Assembly: GCF_008728515.1 (NCBI RefSeq)
Contig: NC_044996.1
Location: 128,563,525 to 128,627,524 of the forward strand
Direction of reading: 5' to 3'
Length of the DNA: 64,000 nucleotides
From: Papio anubis
Taxonomy: Eukaryota > Chordata > Mammalia > Primates > Cercopithecidae
Numbering within the stretch: position 1 is the stretch's first letter; each line of letters starts with the position of its first letter. A model generated the notes under the pieces. That model had not been told where the DNA came from. It did not search any database and saw nothing but the letters and a program-made list of their open reading frames with translations. The translations under genes were made by a program, and so were the position numbers. Shown here piece by piece: positions 47,399 to 59,689 of this stretch.

Positions 47399-47695
47399 GG
47401 CTGGGTGTAGTGGCTCACATCTGTATTCCTAGCACTTCTGGAGGCCAAAGTGGGAGGATCACTTGAGCCTAGGAGTGAGGCCAACCAGGGGAATATAGTG
47501 AGACCCTGTCTCTACAAAAAACTTAAAAATCAGCTGAGCATGGTGGTACATGCCTGTGGTCCCAGCTACCTGGGGGGGCCTGGGTGGGAGGACCACTTAA
47601 GCCCAGGAGGTAGAGGCTGCAGTGAGCTGTGATGGTGCCACTGTGCTCCAGCCTGGGTGACAGAACAAGATCCCGTCTCAAAATAAATAAAAGTA
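47399..47695 (+). mobile_element. AluJ
   Basis: Diverged Alu dimer with small indels and a tail passing into (CA)n at 47,697-47,709. Confidence 0.85.
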
Positions 47696-47709
47696 TACAC
47701 ACACACATA

Positions 47710-48689
47710 TACTTCCATATCCAAATGCAAACAGACAACCCCACATTCCTCAAGGCTTCCTTGGAGAAATAGGAAGAATCTCAGATTAACCAATCACTCC
47801 TATTCAACCCTCTCTTCTCCTGCATGGAGGTCTGTATTCCCAGGCTCTTTCTGGCACAAAAAGACTTTCATTGCTCCTATCACTGGCCATGGCCCATCCT
47901 CCCTAGGATCCAGGGTAGTGTTTCCCACTCCTGCTCATAGCCTGTGCTGGTTGTTGCTCTATCTGCCCCCTAGAACCACTCTCAGTCTTTTTCATCCACT
48001 CAGCCCAAGAGGCTAATCACGATAAGCTTCAACACCCAGGCTCTGTTGCCTCTGGCTTCTAGTTGGGCTAGAACAATGAAAGGCACTGCAGCAAATCAGA
48101 GGGCAGGAAACAGAAATTGGTTACTTCTCCCCCATCCCCTCATCCCATTAGCCCCTCTCTGACCATAGTTCTAGCAAAGGCTGTATTCTTTCATGACTAT
48201 TGTTCCTGTAGAGGGAGTACTTTTCACAGCTCCAGCAACGACATTCCCTCCCTTTGCCCCTCTAGGTCTAGGGATGGCAATAGCTTCCTGCTGCTAGTTT
48301 CTTCATGCCTCAACATTCCTGTTTTCACCAAAACCCTTTGAGCATGCCATTTCCTGTGGGCCCCTGAGTGATACACAGCCTTACCCCAATTTCCGATGGC
48401 TTCCTTGGTTTCAAAGTTTGATCAGTTATCCTTGGCCCTAGACTGTCTATGTTCTGCTTCACCATGCCACAGAAGCTTCTTAGAAATGATCCAAGTCCTT
48501 TACTCAGACACATGCCCATGGAATCACCTCGTTTAAGCAAGAATTCCAGCATTTACACAGAATCGCTATGAAAGCAATAGCCTCTCAATTGAGATATCAT
48601 CAGGAAACTCCTGTTTTTACATCCTTTTTCAGTCTGTCTCCTCCATTAAGACTGAGATTCAACCCATATATATTATGAAAAGTATTTCA
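47710..48689. other. Unassigned intron sequence
   Basis: Pyrimidine-rich, about 1 kb, with no recognised gene or repeat. Confidence 0.5.
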
Positions 48690-48890
48690 AGAAGTCACTT
48701 TTATCTATGTGACCCTGGGCAAGTAAGTGAACCTCAGTGCCTCAGCTTTTGCTTTCTTCAAAATGGGGATGATACAATAACTATCTTATGGTTTAGTTGT
48801 GAGAATTAAATGACAAACATTTTACAAAGTATATGATAAAACCAAATACATGGTATTCAGTGAATAAATGTCGGTTGCTACCATGGTTGT
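48690..48890 (+). mobile_element. MIR SINE
   Basis: GTGACCCTGGGCAAGTAAGTG, then CTTCAAAATGGGGATGATAC and GTGAATAAATGTCGGTTGC, in MIR order. Confidence 0.8.
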
Positions 48891-48894
48891 TATC

Positions 48895-49095
48895 ATCATA
48901 TATGTAGAACTAAATTGTGCCCCCAGGAGACATCTGACAATGTCTGGAAACATTTTTTGTTGTCACAATCACAAGAATAGCTACTGGCATCTTGTGGGTA
49001 GAGACCAGGGATGTTACTTGACAACCTACAATGCACAGGACAGTCCTCCACAACAAAGAATGATACAGCCCCAAAGTGTCAGTCATGCTGAGACT
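48895..49095 (+). mobile_element. MER20 DNA transposon
   Basis: Forward copy: CCCCCAGGAGACATCTGAC, AATGTCTGGAAACATTTTT, ACTGGCATCTTGTGGGTAG and CAATGCACAGGACAGTCC. Confidence 0.88.
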
Positions 49096-49444
49096 AAAAC
49101 ATCTTGATCCAGAACAAAGAATAAAAGAGACTCGAACATCCGCATGCTAAATTTTACATGCTTTACTCAGCATTGGGACTATAAGGGTACCAGAGAGTAC
49201 GCAAAGGAGAGGAGTTAAAACATTTTAAAATAATTTTAAAGAAAGCCAAAAAAAAAAAAACTCAAAAAGCAGAGCACACCAAACACCTCCAAGGGCAAAA
49301 AACTGTTGCTGTATCATCATCTGTTTTTTACAAGGCTGACTCTGAAGTAAGGGAGAGACAAAGAGATTACCGTATTAAATATGTTCTTTTGAAGGCATGG
49401 GGCAAGCATTACACATCTCAGAAGGTCTGCACTTAAGAAAGAAC

Positions 49445-49745
49445 CTTTTTTTTTTTTTTTTGAGACAGAATCTCGCCTCTGTCACCTAGACTGGGGTACA
49501 GTGGCACAATCTTGGCTCACTGCAACCTCTACCTCCCAGATTCAAGCAATTCTCCTGCCTCAGCCTACCAAGTAGCTGGGACTACAAGCACATGCCACCA
49601 AGCCCGGCTAATTTTTGTATTTGTTGCAGAGACAAGGTCTCCCTATTTTACCCAGGTTGGCCTCAAACTCATGGCCTCAAGTGATTGGCCTACCTCAGCC
49701 TCCCAAAGTGCTGTAATTACAGGCGTGAGACATGCACTTGGCCAA
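49445..49745 (-). mobile_element. AluS
   Basis: Full reverse Alu with a T-tail of about 16 bases. Confidence 0.88.
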
Positions 49746-50353
49746 AAACAACAATTCTTAATTGCTGGCATTTATGGGATTCACTTTAATGATTTGGAAA
49801 ATTAACACAGGTGAAACATATAATTACCTACCTCCAGGAGACGGAATCAAAGTATTTTTCTTGTAAACCAGTGGCAAAGTGTTACAAATGAATTCAGTCA
49901 AAGTGAACATTTCCTACTAGCCTAGTGTTAATAATGTCCTCTCCTGGTTCTGAATGATATTATGAGGATGGCTGAGTTTCTCAAGTCTGTTAAAATGGCT
50001 TTTTTCTTCAGGTCTATGTTCTAGTCCAAGTCTCTGAAGTAGAGATAGCAGTAGTAAATAAAACAGGCCAAACAAGCAGCTGGCACTGGCCCCAGAGGGG
50101 CTTGTCCTTCCTCCTTTGCAGTGAAGCACAGCTGAGAGGGCCAGATAAAATGGTCAGGAGCAGAGCTCAGAGCCGGGACTATAGGAACTGTCCCTGGTGA
50201 GGTCTCAGAGGAAACAGCTGAGCATCCATTCACTCTGAGCTTCCTGCAGGACAGACTGGAGGAGGAGGGACTACAGCAGCCTGAGGGACTCTCACTCCTG
50301 ACCATGGACTTGCCAGCAGCACTGCTGTCATTTGACCGAAAACAGTGAACCCT
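49746..50353. other. Unassigned intron sequence
   Basis: No gene or confident repeat recognised. The minus frame at 50,021-50,422 is a chance frame that runs into Alu. Confidence 0.45.
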
Positions 50354-50367
50354 GTTGCCTAGGCAAC
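50354..50367. promoter_or_regulatory. Perfect RFX-type palindrome
   Basis: GTTGCCTAGGCAAC is a perfect 14-bp palindrome matching the RFX X-box arrangement of two GTTGCC half-sites. It sits at the junction of unique DNA and a truncated Alu. Confidence 0.4.
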
Positions 50368-50570
50368 ATGGCAAAACCCCATTTCTATAAAAAATACAAA
50401 AATTAGCTGGGTGTGGTGGCATGCACCTGTAGTCCCAGCTACTTGGGAGGCTGAGATGGGAGGATCATTTGGGCCCAGGAGGCAGAGGCTGCAGTGAACC
50501 AAGATTGTGAAATTGCACTACAGCCTGGGTGACAGAGCAAGACCCTGTCTCAAAAAAAAAAAAAAAAACT
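50356..50570 (+). mobile_element. Alu, 5'-truncated
   Basis: Starts within the left arm (GGCAACATGGCAAAACC) and continues through the right arm to an A-tail. Confidence 0.85.
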
Positions 50571-50579
50571 GCTGTGGTT

Positions 50580-50725
50580 TTTTGCTTACATGCATAATAG
50601 AAGGAAGTGCTCAATCTCAGTTGGGGGAAGGGCAGTTAGTAAAAAAAAAAAAAAAGATGTAGTTCTTTTCCACATCTAAATTCACAGACCCCTGAACTGA
50701 CCCAGGCTGAGAAGGCCTGCTTTAG
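50580..50725 (+). mobile_element. Fragment of the hAT-like element seen at 24.7 kb
   Basis: AAAGATGTAGTTCTTTTCCAC and TTCACAGACCCCTGAAC resemble the distal part of that family. Confidence 0.45.
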
Positions 50726-51024
50726 AGCACCGCGTGCAGGAGTAGCCAGGCAGGGCATTCACATCTGCTTTTCCACTTTTTTTTTCCCTGCCTCCTACTA
50801 GTTAAGAGGAAAAACAATTGCCTAAAGACTAAAATTGAAAATACCTAAGAAGTTACATATTTGCCAGTTCTACTTAGGATGAATTATGCATGAAAATGTT
50901 TCTTAAAAAGATAAAGGAATTCTAAATTAGTGGCTGAGCAAAACATATGTATATTCTGGCCACAAAAAGGCTCAACAGAATAATTTTCTACTTCAGACAA
51001 ATCCTGGAAAGCAAGTGTGGTGAA

Positions 51025-51515
51025 AAGATCCCAAGGTGTCCCCCGCAAAATTCTCACCTCCTGGTATCTGTTCTTTTGTATAATCCTCTCCCCTTGAGAG
51101 GAGACAGAACCTGTGACTTGCTTCTAACTAATGGACTATGACAAAGGTGATGGGATGCCACTTGTCTGAGCTGACTGGAGAGAGACACTCTCCTGTTGGC
51201 CTTGAAGAAGCCAACAGCCATGTTGTGAATTGACTATGGAGAAAGCCATGTGGAGGGAACCGCAGGAGGCCTCAAAGTTGAGAGCCTCAGTTCTAAAATC
51301 ACAAGGAACTGAATTCTGCAACCAAGTGTTGGACCTCCACAGAGGTCTCCAAGCTCCAGACACCTTGATTGTGGCTTTATGAAACTCTGAGCTGAGGACC
51401 CAGCTGAGCCATGTCCAGACTCCCGAGCCACAGAAACTGGGAGATAATAACTGTGTGCTGCTTTAAGCTGCTAAGTTTGTGGTAATTCATTAAAGAGCAA
51501 TAGATAATGAATGCA
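51025..51515 (+). mobile_element. MLT1-type LTR
   Basis: CTTGAAGAAGCCAACAGCC, CTGAGGACCCAGCTGAGCC and AGCTGCTAAGTTTGTGGTAA with the end GAGCAATAGATAATGAATGC. Confidence 0.85.
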
Positions 51516-51529
51516 GCAACCAAGAGAGG

Positions 51530-51640
51530 GGGTGACCATCCCAGTTTGCCTAGGACTGTCTGAAGACTGAAGTTCCATGCCCCAGGAAATCCTTCAGTCC
51601 TGAGCACCCCAGGTTGGTTAGTTGCCCACCAGTAGATAAG
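51530..51640. mobile_element. Possible palindromic DNA transposon remnant
   Basis: GGTGACCATCCCAGTTTGCC near the start and CCCAGGTTGGTTAGTTGCCC at the end form loose inverted ends. Related to 18,370-18,480. Confidence 0.4.
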
Positions 51641-51755
51641 TATGAATAATAGAATGCCATAAATACAAAACATGAGAAACTTGCCTATACGAAACAAATA
51701 GAAAGTTTGAAAAACCCTGGAAAGGAACCAAACCCTCTTTTTAAAGTTATAAATA

Positions 51756-52061
51756 GGCCAGGCGCGGTGGCTCACACCTGTAATCCCAGCACTTTGGGAG
51801 GCCACGGTGGGCAGATCACCTGAGGTCAGGAGTTCAAGACCAGCCTAGCCAACATAGCAAAACCCTGTCTCTACTAAAAAATATAAAAATTAGCCAGGCA
51901 TGGTGGTGGGCGCCTGTAGTCCCAGCTACTCGGGAGGCTGAGGCAGGGAGAATTGCTTGAATCTGGGAGACAGAGGTTGCAGTGAGCCGAGCTTGTGCCA
52001 CTGTACTCCAGCCTGGGTGACAGAGTAAGACCCTGTCTCAAAAAAAAAAAAAAAAAAAAAA
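51756..52061 (+). mobile_element. AluS
   Basis: Full dimer flanked by AAAGTTATAAATA before the element and after the A-tail. Confidence 0.92.
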
Positions 52062-52605
52062 GTTATAAATAATTAGCAACACAACCCAAGATTTCCTCAA
52101 AACCAATTATCTACACCCTTAAAATAGACAGCCCCTACTTAGGGGTGTGAAACCAGAACAATGTTCAAATCCATCTTGTATTCCTGGTCTTCAGTTGGTT
52201 ACTTTTTCAATCTCCCTACAGGTTTCCCAACTATTCTAAATCAGTTCTCAAGCATGTCTATCTCCAGGACAGCCAAAGGCTTGACAGTATTGAACCATTA
52301 TCAGTCTTGCCATTTGACCATAGGCCACAGGTACCTTTTCTGGCCAACCTAAACCCCTGCATGTTTCCATTCCCTTCTTCCCACCCTGATTCCTTCCTTA
52401 AAGATAAGTCCTATGAACCATATGATGTTTGAGACTTGCTTCAGGATGACAAAGGGGAGAGGGAACAAAGATAGAAATGTAGATGGAATAGAATTAACCA
52501 TGCATTGACAGCTGTTGAGCCTGAGTGGCAAGTGCAGCAGGGTTTAATGCATTATTCTATCTACTTGCTTATTTAAGATGTTCCATTTTTAAAAAGATGA
52601 AAAAT

Positions 52606-52902
52606 GGCAGGGTGTGGTGGCTCACACCTGTAATCTCAACACTCTGGGAGGCTGAGGCGGGAGATCACTTGAGCCCAAGAGTTTGATACCAGGCTGGGCA
52701 ATATAATGAGACACCATCTCCACAACAAATTTTTAAAAAGAAAATTAGCCAGGCTTGGTGCTGCACACCTGTATTCCCAGCTACTCGGGACCTGAGGCAG
52801 GAAGACTGCTTGAGCCCAGGAGGTTGAGGCTACAGTGAGTCATGATCAGATTGCTGCATTCCAGTCTGGGTGATAGAGCAAGACCCTGTCTCAAAAAAAA
52901 AG

Positions 52903-52933
<31 letters not shown>

Positions 52934-52935
52934 AA
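52606..52935 (+). mobile_element. AluJ
   Basis: Diverged dimer with a long interrupted A/G tail (52,893-52,935). Confidence 0.85.
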
Positions 52936-53289
52936 AGGCCATGAAAGTTAATTAATTAGCTCAAACATCCCCTAGCACACTCAAGAATGTAAGTGTGCAT
53001 TCTGCTATCTATGAAGGTGTTCCAAATTTTCATACACGTTTCGAACAGTCCCCCAGTCATGTGACATTCTATATAAATAAGGAAACATGCCACCTACTTC
53101 CCTTTGGCATAAGGGTCTCTACTGCATTGTAACAATGAGTCATTATAAACGTAAGTAGTAAAGATTTTTTAAAAGGAAACATAAATGAACTGAAGTTACA
53201 TGTGTCAACAAGATGAATTCCAAAAACATAACAATGGGAGGAAAAGCAAGTTGCAGAAGGTTACACAGAATACAATATTCCTTAAGTTA

Positions 53290-53580
53290 AAATGACATCC
53301 AAAATAATATATTTTTTAGTGATTTATATATACACAAATATATATATCCACATATACATACAATAAAAGTAGAAAGAAATCTTCAAATCATTCACACCAA
53401 GTTCAGGACTCTGGTAACCTCTAGGGTAGGGAGGGAAGGGAATGGGACCAGAGAAGGGGACATAGGAAGCTTTCACTCTAGCTGGGCTGTTTTACTTATA
53501 CGGAGTGGTGGATATACAGTTATTTCTTGGGTAACTCTCTAGTTTTACATGCCTGAAATATTTTATTACAAAAGAGTCAA
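53290..53580 (+). mobile_element. Possible old L1M/HAL1-type 3' fragment
   Basis: GGTAGGGAGGGAAGGGAATGG followed by GCTTTCACTCTAGCTGGGC and ATGCCTGAAATATTTTATTA resembles an ancient LINE 3' region. Weak. Confidence 0.35.
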
Positions 53581-53749
53581 CAAGTAACTATTATGCAGAG
53601 GTACTCCTTTTAACCTGGCAATGGTTTAGCTCTGGTACTTCCTACATCTGCTGGCATTCATTCTCTTTTAGAAAAAAGTAACACTGTCAATCTAAAACAG
53701 CATATAGTTAATCCTAGTTACGTGTGTGTGTGTTTGTTTTGGTCTGTTT

Positions 53750-54042
53750 GTTTGTTTTTGAGATGGAGTTTCACTCTTGTCCCCCAGGCTGGAGTGCAAT
53801 GGCGTGATCTCAGCTCACTGCAACCTTCGCCTCTCTGGTTCAAAAAATTCTCCTGCCTCAGCCTCCTGAGTAGCTGGTATTACAGGCATGCGCCACCACA
53901 CCCAACTAATTTTTGTATTTTTAGTAGAGATGGGGTTTCGCTATGTTGGCCAGGCTGGTTTCAAACTCCTGACCTCAGTTGATCTGCCCACCTCGGCCTC
54001 CCAAAGTGCTAGAATTACAGGCATGAGCCACCGTGCCCAGCC
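53750..54042 (-). mobile_element. AluS
   Basis: Full reverse Alu, preceded by (TG)n and (TTTG)n tracts at 53,721-53,757. Confidence 0.9.
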
Positions 54043-54494
54043 CCTAGTTACTGTTTTAATATGCTGGCCTCTATTTCCCTAAAGTATAGTTATAAAATTA
54101 TACGATCTAAAGATGTAAAAATATAAAGTTGTTTCATTTACATTTTTTAAAAATAGTTCTAGCTAATAATCTAGCAATGAGCGAAAGTTCACAATAATTT
54201 GTCTTTTACCTATAATTTTCTTTAATGATTAAACAGTTGCTTCAAAAAATCAGAAGACAGCCTTCAGAAAAGACTTCTCCCCAAAGGTGAGGGCATGCGC
54301 ACAGATTTTTAAAATATTTCCTACTTCCCACAGCTTTGTTTTACTTATTTACCTCAATCAAAGCTGCTTAAACAATCAGACAACACTTATCGGGTTTTTT
54401 TTTTTAACCATTCACCGATTTCCCTTGATATGGAAGCAACAGTGTTTTATAATTATTCCCCTTAATGTCCAAGAATTAACTACCATAAAAATGA

Positions 54495-54805
54495 AAACCA
54501 ACATGGATGAAGCTGGAAACCATCATTCTCAGCAAAATAACACAGGAACAGAAAACCAAACACCGCATGTTCTCACTCATAAGTGGGAGTTGAACAATGA
54601 GAACACATGGACACAGGGAGGGGAACATCACACGCCAGGGCCTATTGGGGGGTGCAGGGCTAGGGGAGGGATAGCATTAGGAGAAATACCTAATGTAGAT
54701 GATGGGTTGATGGGTGAAGCAATCACTAAGGCACATGTGTACCTATGTAACAAAACTGCACATTCTCCAAGTGTATCCCAGAACTAAAGTATAATAAAAA
54801 AATTA
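54495..54805 (+). mobile_element. L1PA 3' end, severely 5'-truncated
   Basis: Begins in the last ORF2 codons (ATGGATGAAGCTGGAAACC) and ends in the L1 3' UTR with AGTATAATAAAAAAATT. Close in sequence to the 3' end of the young L1 at 41.3 kb. Confidence 0.92.
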
Positions 54806-55149
54806 ATACAGATAAGATCTGGAGCATATGTGTATAATTACATAAGTCATGTATGTTTTACATGAGCATACAAAAAAATGTAAAAAGATATGCACAAAAT
54901 TGACTTTTTTATATATTCTTCTGTTACTTGGCTTTGAAAAAATAATGTTCTCATTTTTGAATTTTAAAAGAAAACTCCAATAAGATGTGTATATGTTAAA
55001 AATATTTTAAACGAAAACCAATTTTAATGATGACTTCGAATATACACAGCATTCCAAGAGACTGACACTATCCTAAAAGACAGATATTATAAAGTGGTCT
55101 GTTAATTCGTTACATCAAATACAAAACTTGCTGCTTTAAGGTAGATATT

Positions 55150-55455
55150 TTATTTATTTATTTATTTAATGAGACAGGGTCTGACTCTCTCACCCAGGCT
55201 GAGGTGCTGTAGTGTCATAATGGCTCATTGCAGTCTCAGACTCCTGGGCTCAAGGGATCCTCCCACCTCAGCCTCCAGAATAGCTGGGACTACAGGCATG
55301 CCCCAGAGAGAGGTAGGTAGACGGGGTGTGTGTGTGTAGACGGGGTTTTGCCATCTTGCCCAGGCTAGTACTGAACTCCTGGACTAAAACAATCCTCCAG
55401 CCTCAGACTCCCAAAGTGCTGAGATTTACAGGTGTGAGCCACTGGACCTGGCCAT
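55150..55455 (-). mobile_element. AluJ
   Basis: Diverged reverse Alu with a (TTTA)n tail at 55,150-55,170 and an inserted GTGTGTGTGTG in the linker near 55,326. Confidence 0.85.
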
Positions 55456-55782
55456 AGCCTATTTTAAAAGGTCTTTTGGTCTCTTTATAGAGTATTTATT
55501 TCCCTGTGCTGACTTGTTTTAAGAGCAGTATTCTAGCACTAGGTGGAAAATGGCAGAATGGAACACTTTTAAATTAGAAAAAGAAAATATGTCTATGAAC
55601 AGGTAATGGTTTTGTTTAGTATTTCAAGACAGAGCAACAAATGTTAGAGTAGTTGGTTTCCCAGGTTATGAAGTATTTTGTTGGTATTCAAAGGCCAGCA
55701 TTTCACTAGAAGGCATAGTGCGTGGTGAGAATCAGGTCGCGGTTTGACAACGTATTTGGTTTGGGTTTGACAGGCTTATTTT

Positions 55783-56072
55783 AATTTATTTTGATACAGG
55801 GTTTTGCTCTGTTGCCTAGGCTGGAGAGCAATGGTGCGATCATAGCTCACTATAACCTTGAACTCCCAGGCTCAAGCAATTCTCCTGCCTCAGCCTCCAG
55901 AGTAGCTAGGACTACCAGCGCATGCTACCGTGCCCGGCTATTTTATTTTGTGTAGAGACAGGGTCTCACTATGTTACCTAGGCTGATCTCAAAGTCCTGG
56001 CCTCAAGCAATCCTCCCATCCTTGGCCTCCCAAAGCACTGGGACTACAGGCGTGTGCCACAGCACCAGGCTG
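55783..56072 (-). mobile_element. AluJ
   Basis: Diverged reverse Alu dimer. Confidence 0.85.
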
Positions 56073-56139
56073 ACATTTTATTTTTGGATGTTATATTTCA
56101 AGTCTTTTCTCAACCAAATAAAAACTCTGAAGTGTAAAA

Positions 56140-56250
56140 ACATTTGCATGGGAACATAAGCTCCATGAAGACAGAGATTATGTTGGATTCACTATTATAA
56201 CCTCAGCACCTAGGATAGTACCTGACACACATCAGAAACTCATATGTTTT
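56140..56250 (+). mobile_element. L2/MIR-type 3' fragment
   Basis: AAGCTCCATGAAGACAGAG, then CCTCAGCACCTAGGATAGTACC, characteristic of L2 3' ends. Confidence 0.6.
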
Positions 56251-56304
56251 CCACCTAATGCTGGAATCCTGCTGTTAAAATAAGTCAGCAAAGGAAAATA
56301 AATA

Positions 56305-57405
56305 CTCTGTAAAGAGACCAATTCATTGCTGATGGGAATGCAAAATGGTACAACCACTTTGGAAGGCAGTCTGGCAGTTTCTTATAAAACTAAATATACT
56401 CTTACCACACAATCTAGCAATCATGCCCCCTTGCTATTTACCCAAATGAGTCAAAAGCTTATATCTTGCATGTAACAAAAAAGCCTACATACAGATGTTT
56501 ATAACAGGTCTATCCATAATTGCCCAGACTTGGAAGCAACCAAGATATCCTTCAGTAGGTGAAACTGTAGTACATCCAGGCAATGGAATATTATTCAGCA
56601 CTATAAAGAAATGAGCCACCAAACCATAAAAAGACATGGAGGAATCTTAAGTGCATATTACTACATGAAAGAAGCCAATGTGAAAAGTCTACATACTGTA
56701 TGACTCCAACTATATGACATTCTTAAAAAAGCAAAACTGGTCGGGCGCGGTGGCTCAAGCCTGTAATCCCAGCACTTTGGGAGGCCGAGACGGGCGGATC
56801 ACGAGGTCACAAGATCAAGACCATCCTGGCTAACACGGTGAAACCCCGTCTCTACTAAAAAAAAATACAAAAAACTAGCCGGGCGAGGTGGCGGGCGCCT
56901 GTAGTCCCAGCTACTCGGGAGGCTGAGGCAGGAGAATGGCATGAACCCAGGAGGCGGAGCTTGCAGTGAGCTGAGATCCGCCACTGCACTCCAGCCTGGG
57001 CGACAGAGTGAGACTCTGTCTCAAAAAAAAAAAAAAAAAGGCAAAACTATGGAGACAGTTAAAAAAAAATCAGTGATTGCCACATGTTAGTGGAGAGGGA
57101 GGGATGAATCGATAGAGCACAGATTTTTAGAGCAGTGAAACTATTCTGTATGATACTACAATGGTAGATCCATGTCATTATACATTTGTCCAAACCCACA
57201 GAATGTACAACACCAAGAGTAAGCCCTAATATATAGACTTTGGGGAATAATGATGTGTCAATGTAGGTTCACTGATTGTAAAAACTCTATTATTCTGGTG
57301 CGGGATGTTGAGAGTAGGGAAAGCTACTGGTGTGTCAGGGCAGGGGATATATGGGTACTCTGCTAAATTTTGCTGTGAACCTAAAACTGCTCTGAAAAAA
57401 AAAAA
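56305..57405 (+). mobile_element. L1M 3'-end fragment, split by AluY
   Basis: ORF2 C-terminal remnants (CATTGCTGATGGGAATGC and GCAATGGAATATTATTCAGC), then an L1M 3' UTR ending in an A-run at about 57,400. Confidence 0.9.
56739..57035 (+). mobile_element. Young AluY (AluYR type)
   Basis: CTCAAGCCTGT, CCGAGACGGG and GGGCGAGGTGGCGGG. AAAAAGCAAAACT and AAAAGGCAAAACT flank the insert. Confidence 0.92.
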
Positions 57406-57427
57406 ATAGCCTATTAAAAAATATGTT

Positions 57428-57735
57428 AAGGCGGGACACGATGGCTCACGCCTGTAATCACAGTACTTTGGGAGGTCAAGGTGGATGGATCACCTGAAGT
57501 CAGGAGTTCGAGACTAGCCTGGCCAACACGGCAAACGGCTGTCTCTACCAAAAATGTAAAAATTAGCTGGGCGTGGTGGCATGCGCCTGTAGTCCCAGCT
57601 ACTCGGGAGGCTGAGGCAGAAGAATCACTTGAACCGGGGAGGCGGAGGTTGCAGTGAGCTGAGATCACATCACCGCACTCCAGCCTGGGCAACAGAATGA
57701 GACTCCATCTCAAAAAATAAATAAATAAATAATAA
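57428..57735 (+). mobile_element. AluS
   Basis: Full dimer with an (AAAT)n-type tail at about 57,713-57,738. Confidence 0.9.
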
Positions 57736-57739
57736 ATAT

Positions 57740-59689
57740 TTTTATAGACCATTTACTTGTGGTAAGACTGCAAGATTCTCATTCTTCCTGGAACATTATT
57801 ATGGTAATCTTAATTGTACGCTTATTAAGAGGAAAACCTGGTTGTTACCATAGAAAATACCAGGGCTGGTTAGTGCCTCCAAGATTTGAGCAGTTATACC
57901 TGTCGGGGCACTTAAATCTCAACTTACAGGTTCCTGTTTAACAGGGAAAGGATAAAAACATCTATGTTTGTTTTAAAGAATGGCTAATACACCGATGGGG
58001 TAATACAAATTAAAGTGGATGGAGCATACACACACCACCACCACCACCAAAGTGATGGGTGAAAATTAGGGGTCTGCTGGTTGCTGACTTTGTTTGACTC
58101 TCTTAGGATTACATGTCCGGGATGCCTTCAGTGTTCATTTTCACCTGTACCAAGAATAATGAGTTATGGTAATTTTGTTGGATTGAAGGGGGATGATGTG
58201 TTTTGCTTTGCTAGGCTGAATAAGGGAGCTTCAAGCTCTGAGAGATTTACTCCAAGCAATACTGTAGGGATGTCCCCTTTGGCCAGTATCTGAAGCAGTC
58301 TTTTGCAAGCAGATTTCAACTGGACATCAAAAATATAATCTCATTCACGCACAGGCACTGTGCCTTGGGTCCTTTTAAAACCATATGTACCTCAAGAAAG
58401 CATGGGTTCTAACATCAGGAAATCCTTCTTCCCAATTCCTACGGAGGCATCGACCAACATATTCAGATTTACTATGCCCACCTCCTCTTATCCGATGCAT
58501 TACTGACAACAAAATAAGCCTTAATAGGTACCCAGCTGTCACTTACTTGCTGCATAGCCTCAGTCAATTATTCCTCTTTCAGCTGGGAAGTAGTTACAGC
58601 ATTGAATAAATGTATTATGCTCGGGAGTATTCTGAGGGCCTCAAGTAATAGTCATGGTTTGTGTTTTAAGACACTGACTTTCTCTTTACCTGACCCAGCT
58701 CAACTACTCGTCAGCAATGGCAGAACTGTCTGTATATCAAGGACTTTTTTAGGGACAAACAGCCATGCTAAGTTCTGTGAATACTAATTATATTTTCAGA
58801 AATCCCAAATTCAAAAGGGTGAAAGATTACAAAGTGTTTAAAGTTACGCTCACAAACACAGAGCAGTACAAACACTCTAGCAATATAAAACGCAGTCTTA
58901 AGTAATTTCTTTAAAAATACGTATGAACACAATGACATTGCAAGTGAACCATAAAACCCTCAGTTCTCCTTTGAAACTAGATTTTAAAATACCACTCATC
59001 ACTCTAAATATTCCATTGGTGTTAATAATATTCATACTATTGCTTTTAGGGAAAGCTTCATTTGACGTTTTGAACCTGATATTAACAATCTTATCACCAT
59101 GAAGTGCTGGTGACATGAAATGACAGACAAAGGCTTATCAATTAGTCTTTCTCCAAGCTCCAAGGAAAGCACAAAACAAACACAGCGTCTGGTATGTATC
59201 ATCCCCTAGTCCTTTTCCAAGTATAGAACAGTCAAAAGGTGGTAGCTATGACACCCCTTACCTTTCAATTCTATTTCAAGTCCAAGTAATGATAGATGGG
59301 AAACTACAGCTGTTTCCCATGGTGGACTTCTGAAGTCCACCTCTAGCCTCAAATGGGAAATTTGGTTTTGACTTGACAAACGTCCTCTTGCAGTCCCGTG
59401 TCCCTGTTCTGCAACTTGTCATTAAGGTTTTTGATTTAATATTAATATTTAGAAATATGTTATGGGCAATTACATATTGTAGATACGTATATATCACAAC
59501 TACATAGAGAGGACAACATTCAGCCCTGGGCCTCCAACCCTACAGACACACACACCCTTCAGGTTCAAATCCCAGCAAGGCACCCTGACAGCCCACTCAG
59601 GAGAGGGAGGGGCAGGAGCAGCGAGCAGAGGTTAAACCAGGCAGCAGCCAAAACAAACACCACTTCCAGAACAGGGCAAACTTTGGGTC
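57740..59689. other. Repeat-poor intron segment beside exon 1
   Basis: Nearly 2 kb immediately downstream of exon 1 (gene sense) in which I see no Alu, L1 or LTR. It holds a short (CAC)n tract near 58,030-58,048. No protein-coding signal was found. It is the longest such gap in the window and therefore a candidate for intronic regulatory DNA. Confidence 0.55.

Noticed and set aside
54287..54787. 166-codon plus-strand frame
   Set aside because: Flank plus the L1PA 3' end read in a non-coding register.
57426..57752. 108-codon minus-strand frame with Alu-like protein text
   Set aside because: Translation of an AluS. Several other frames of this kind occur at every Alu and are ignored.
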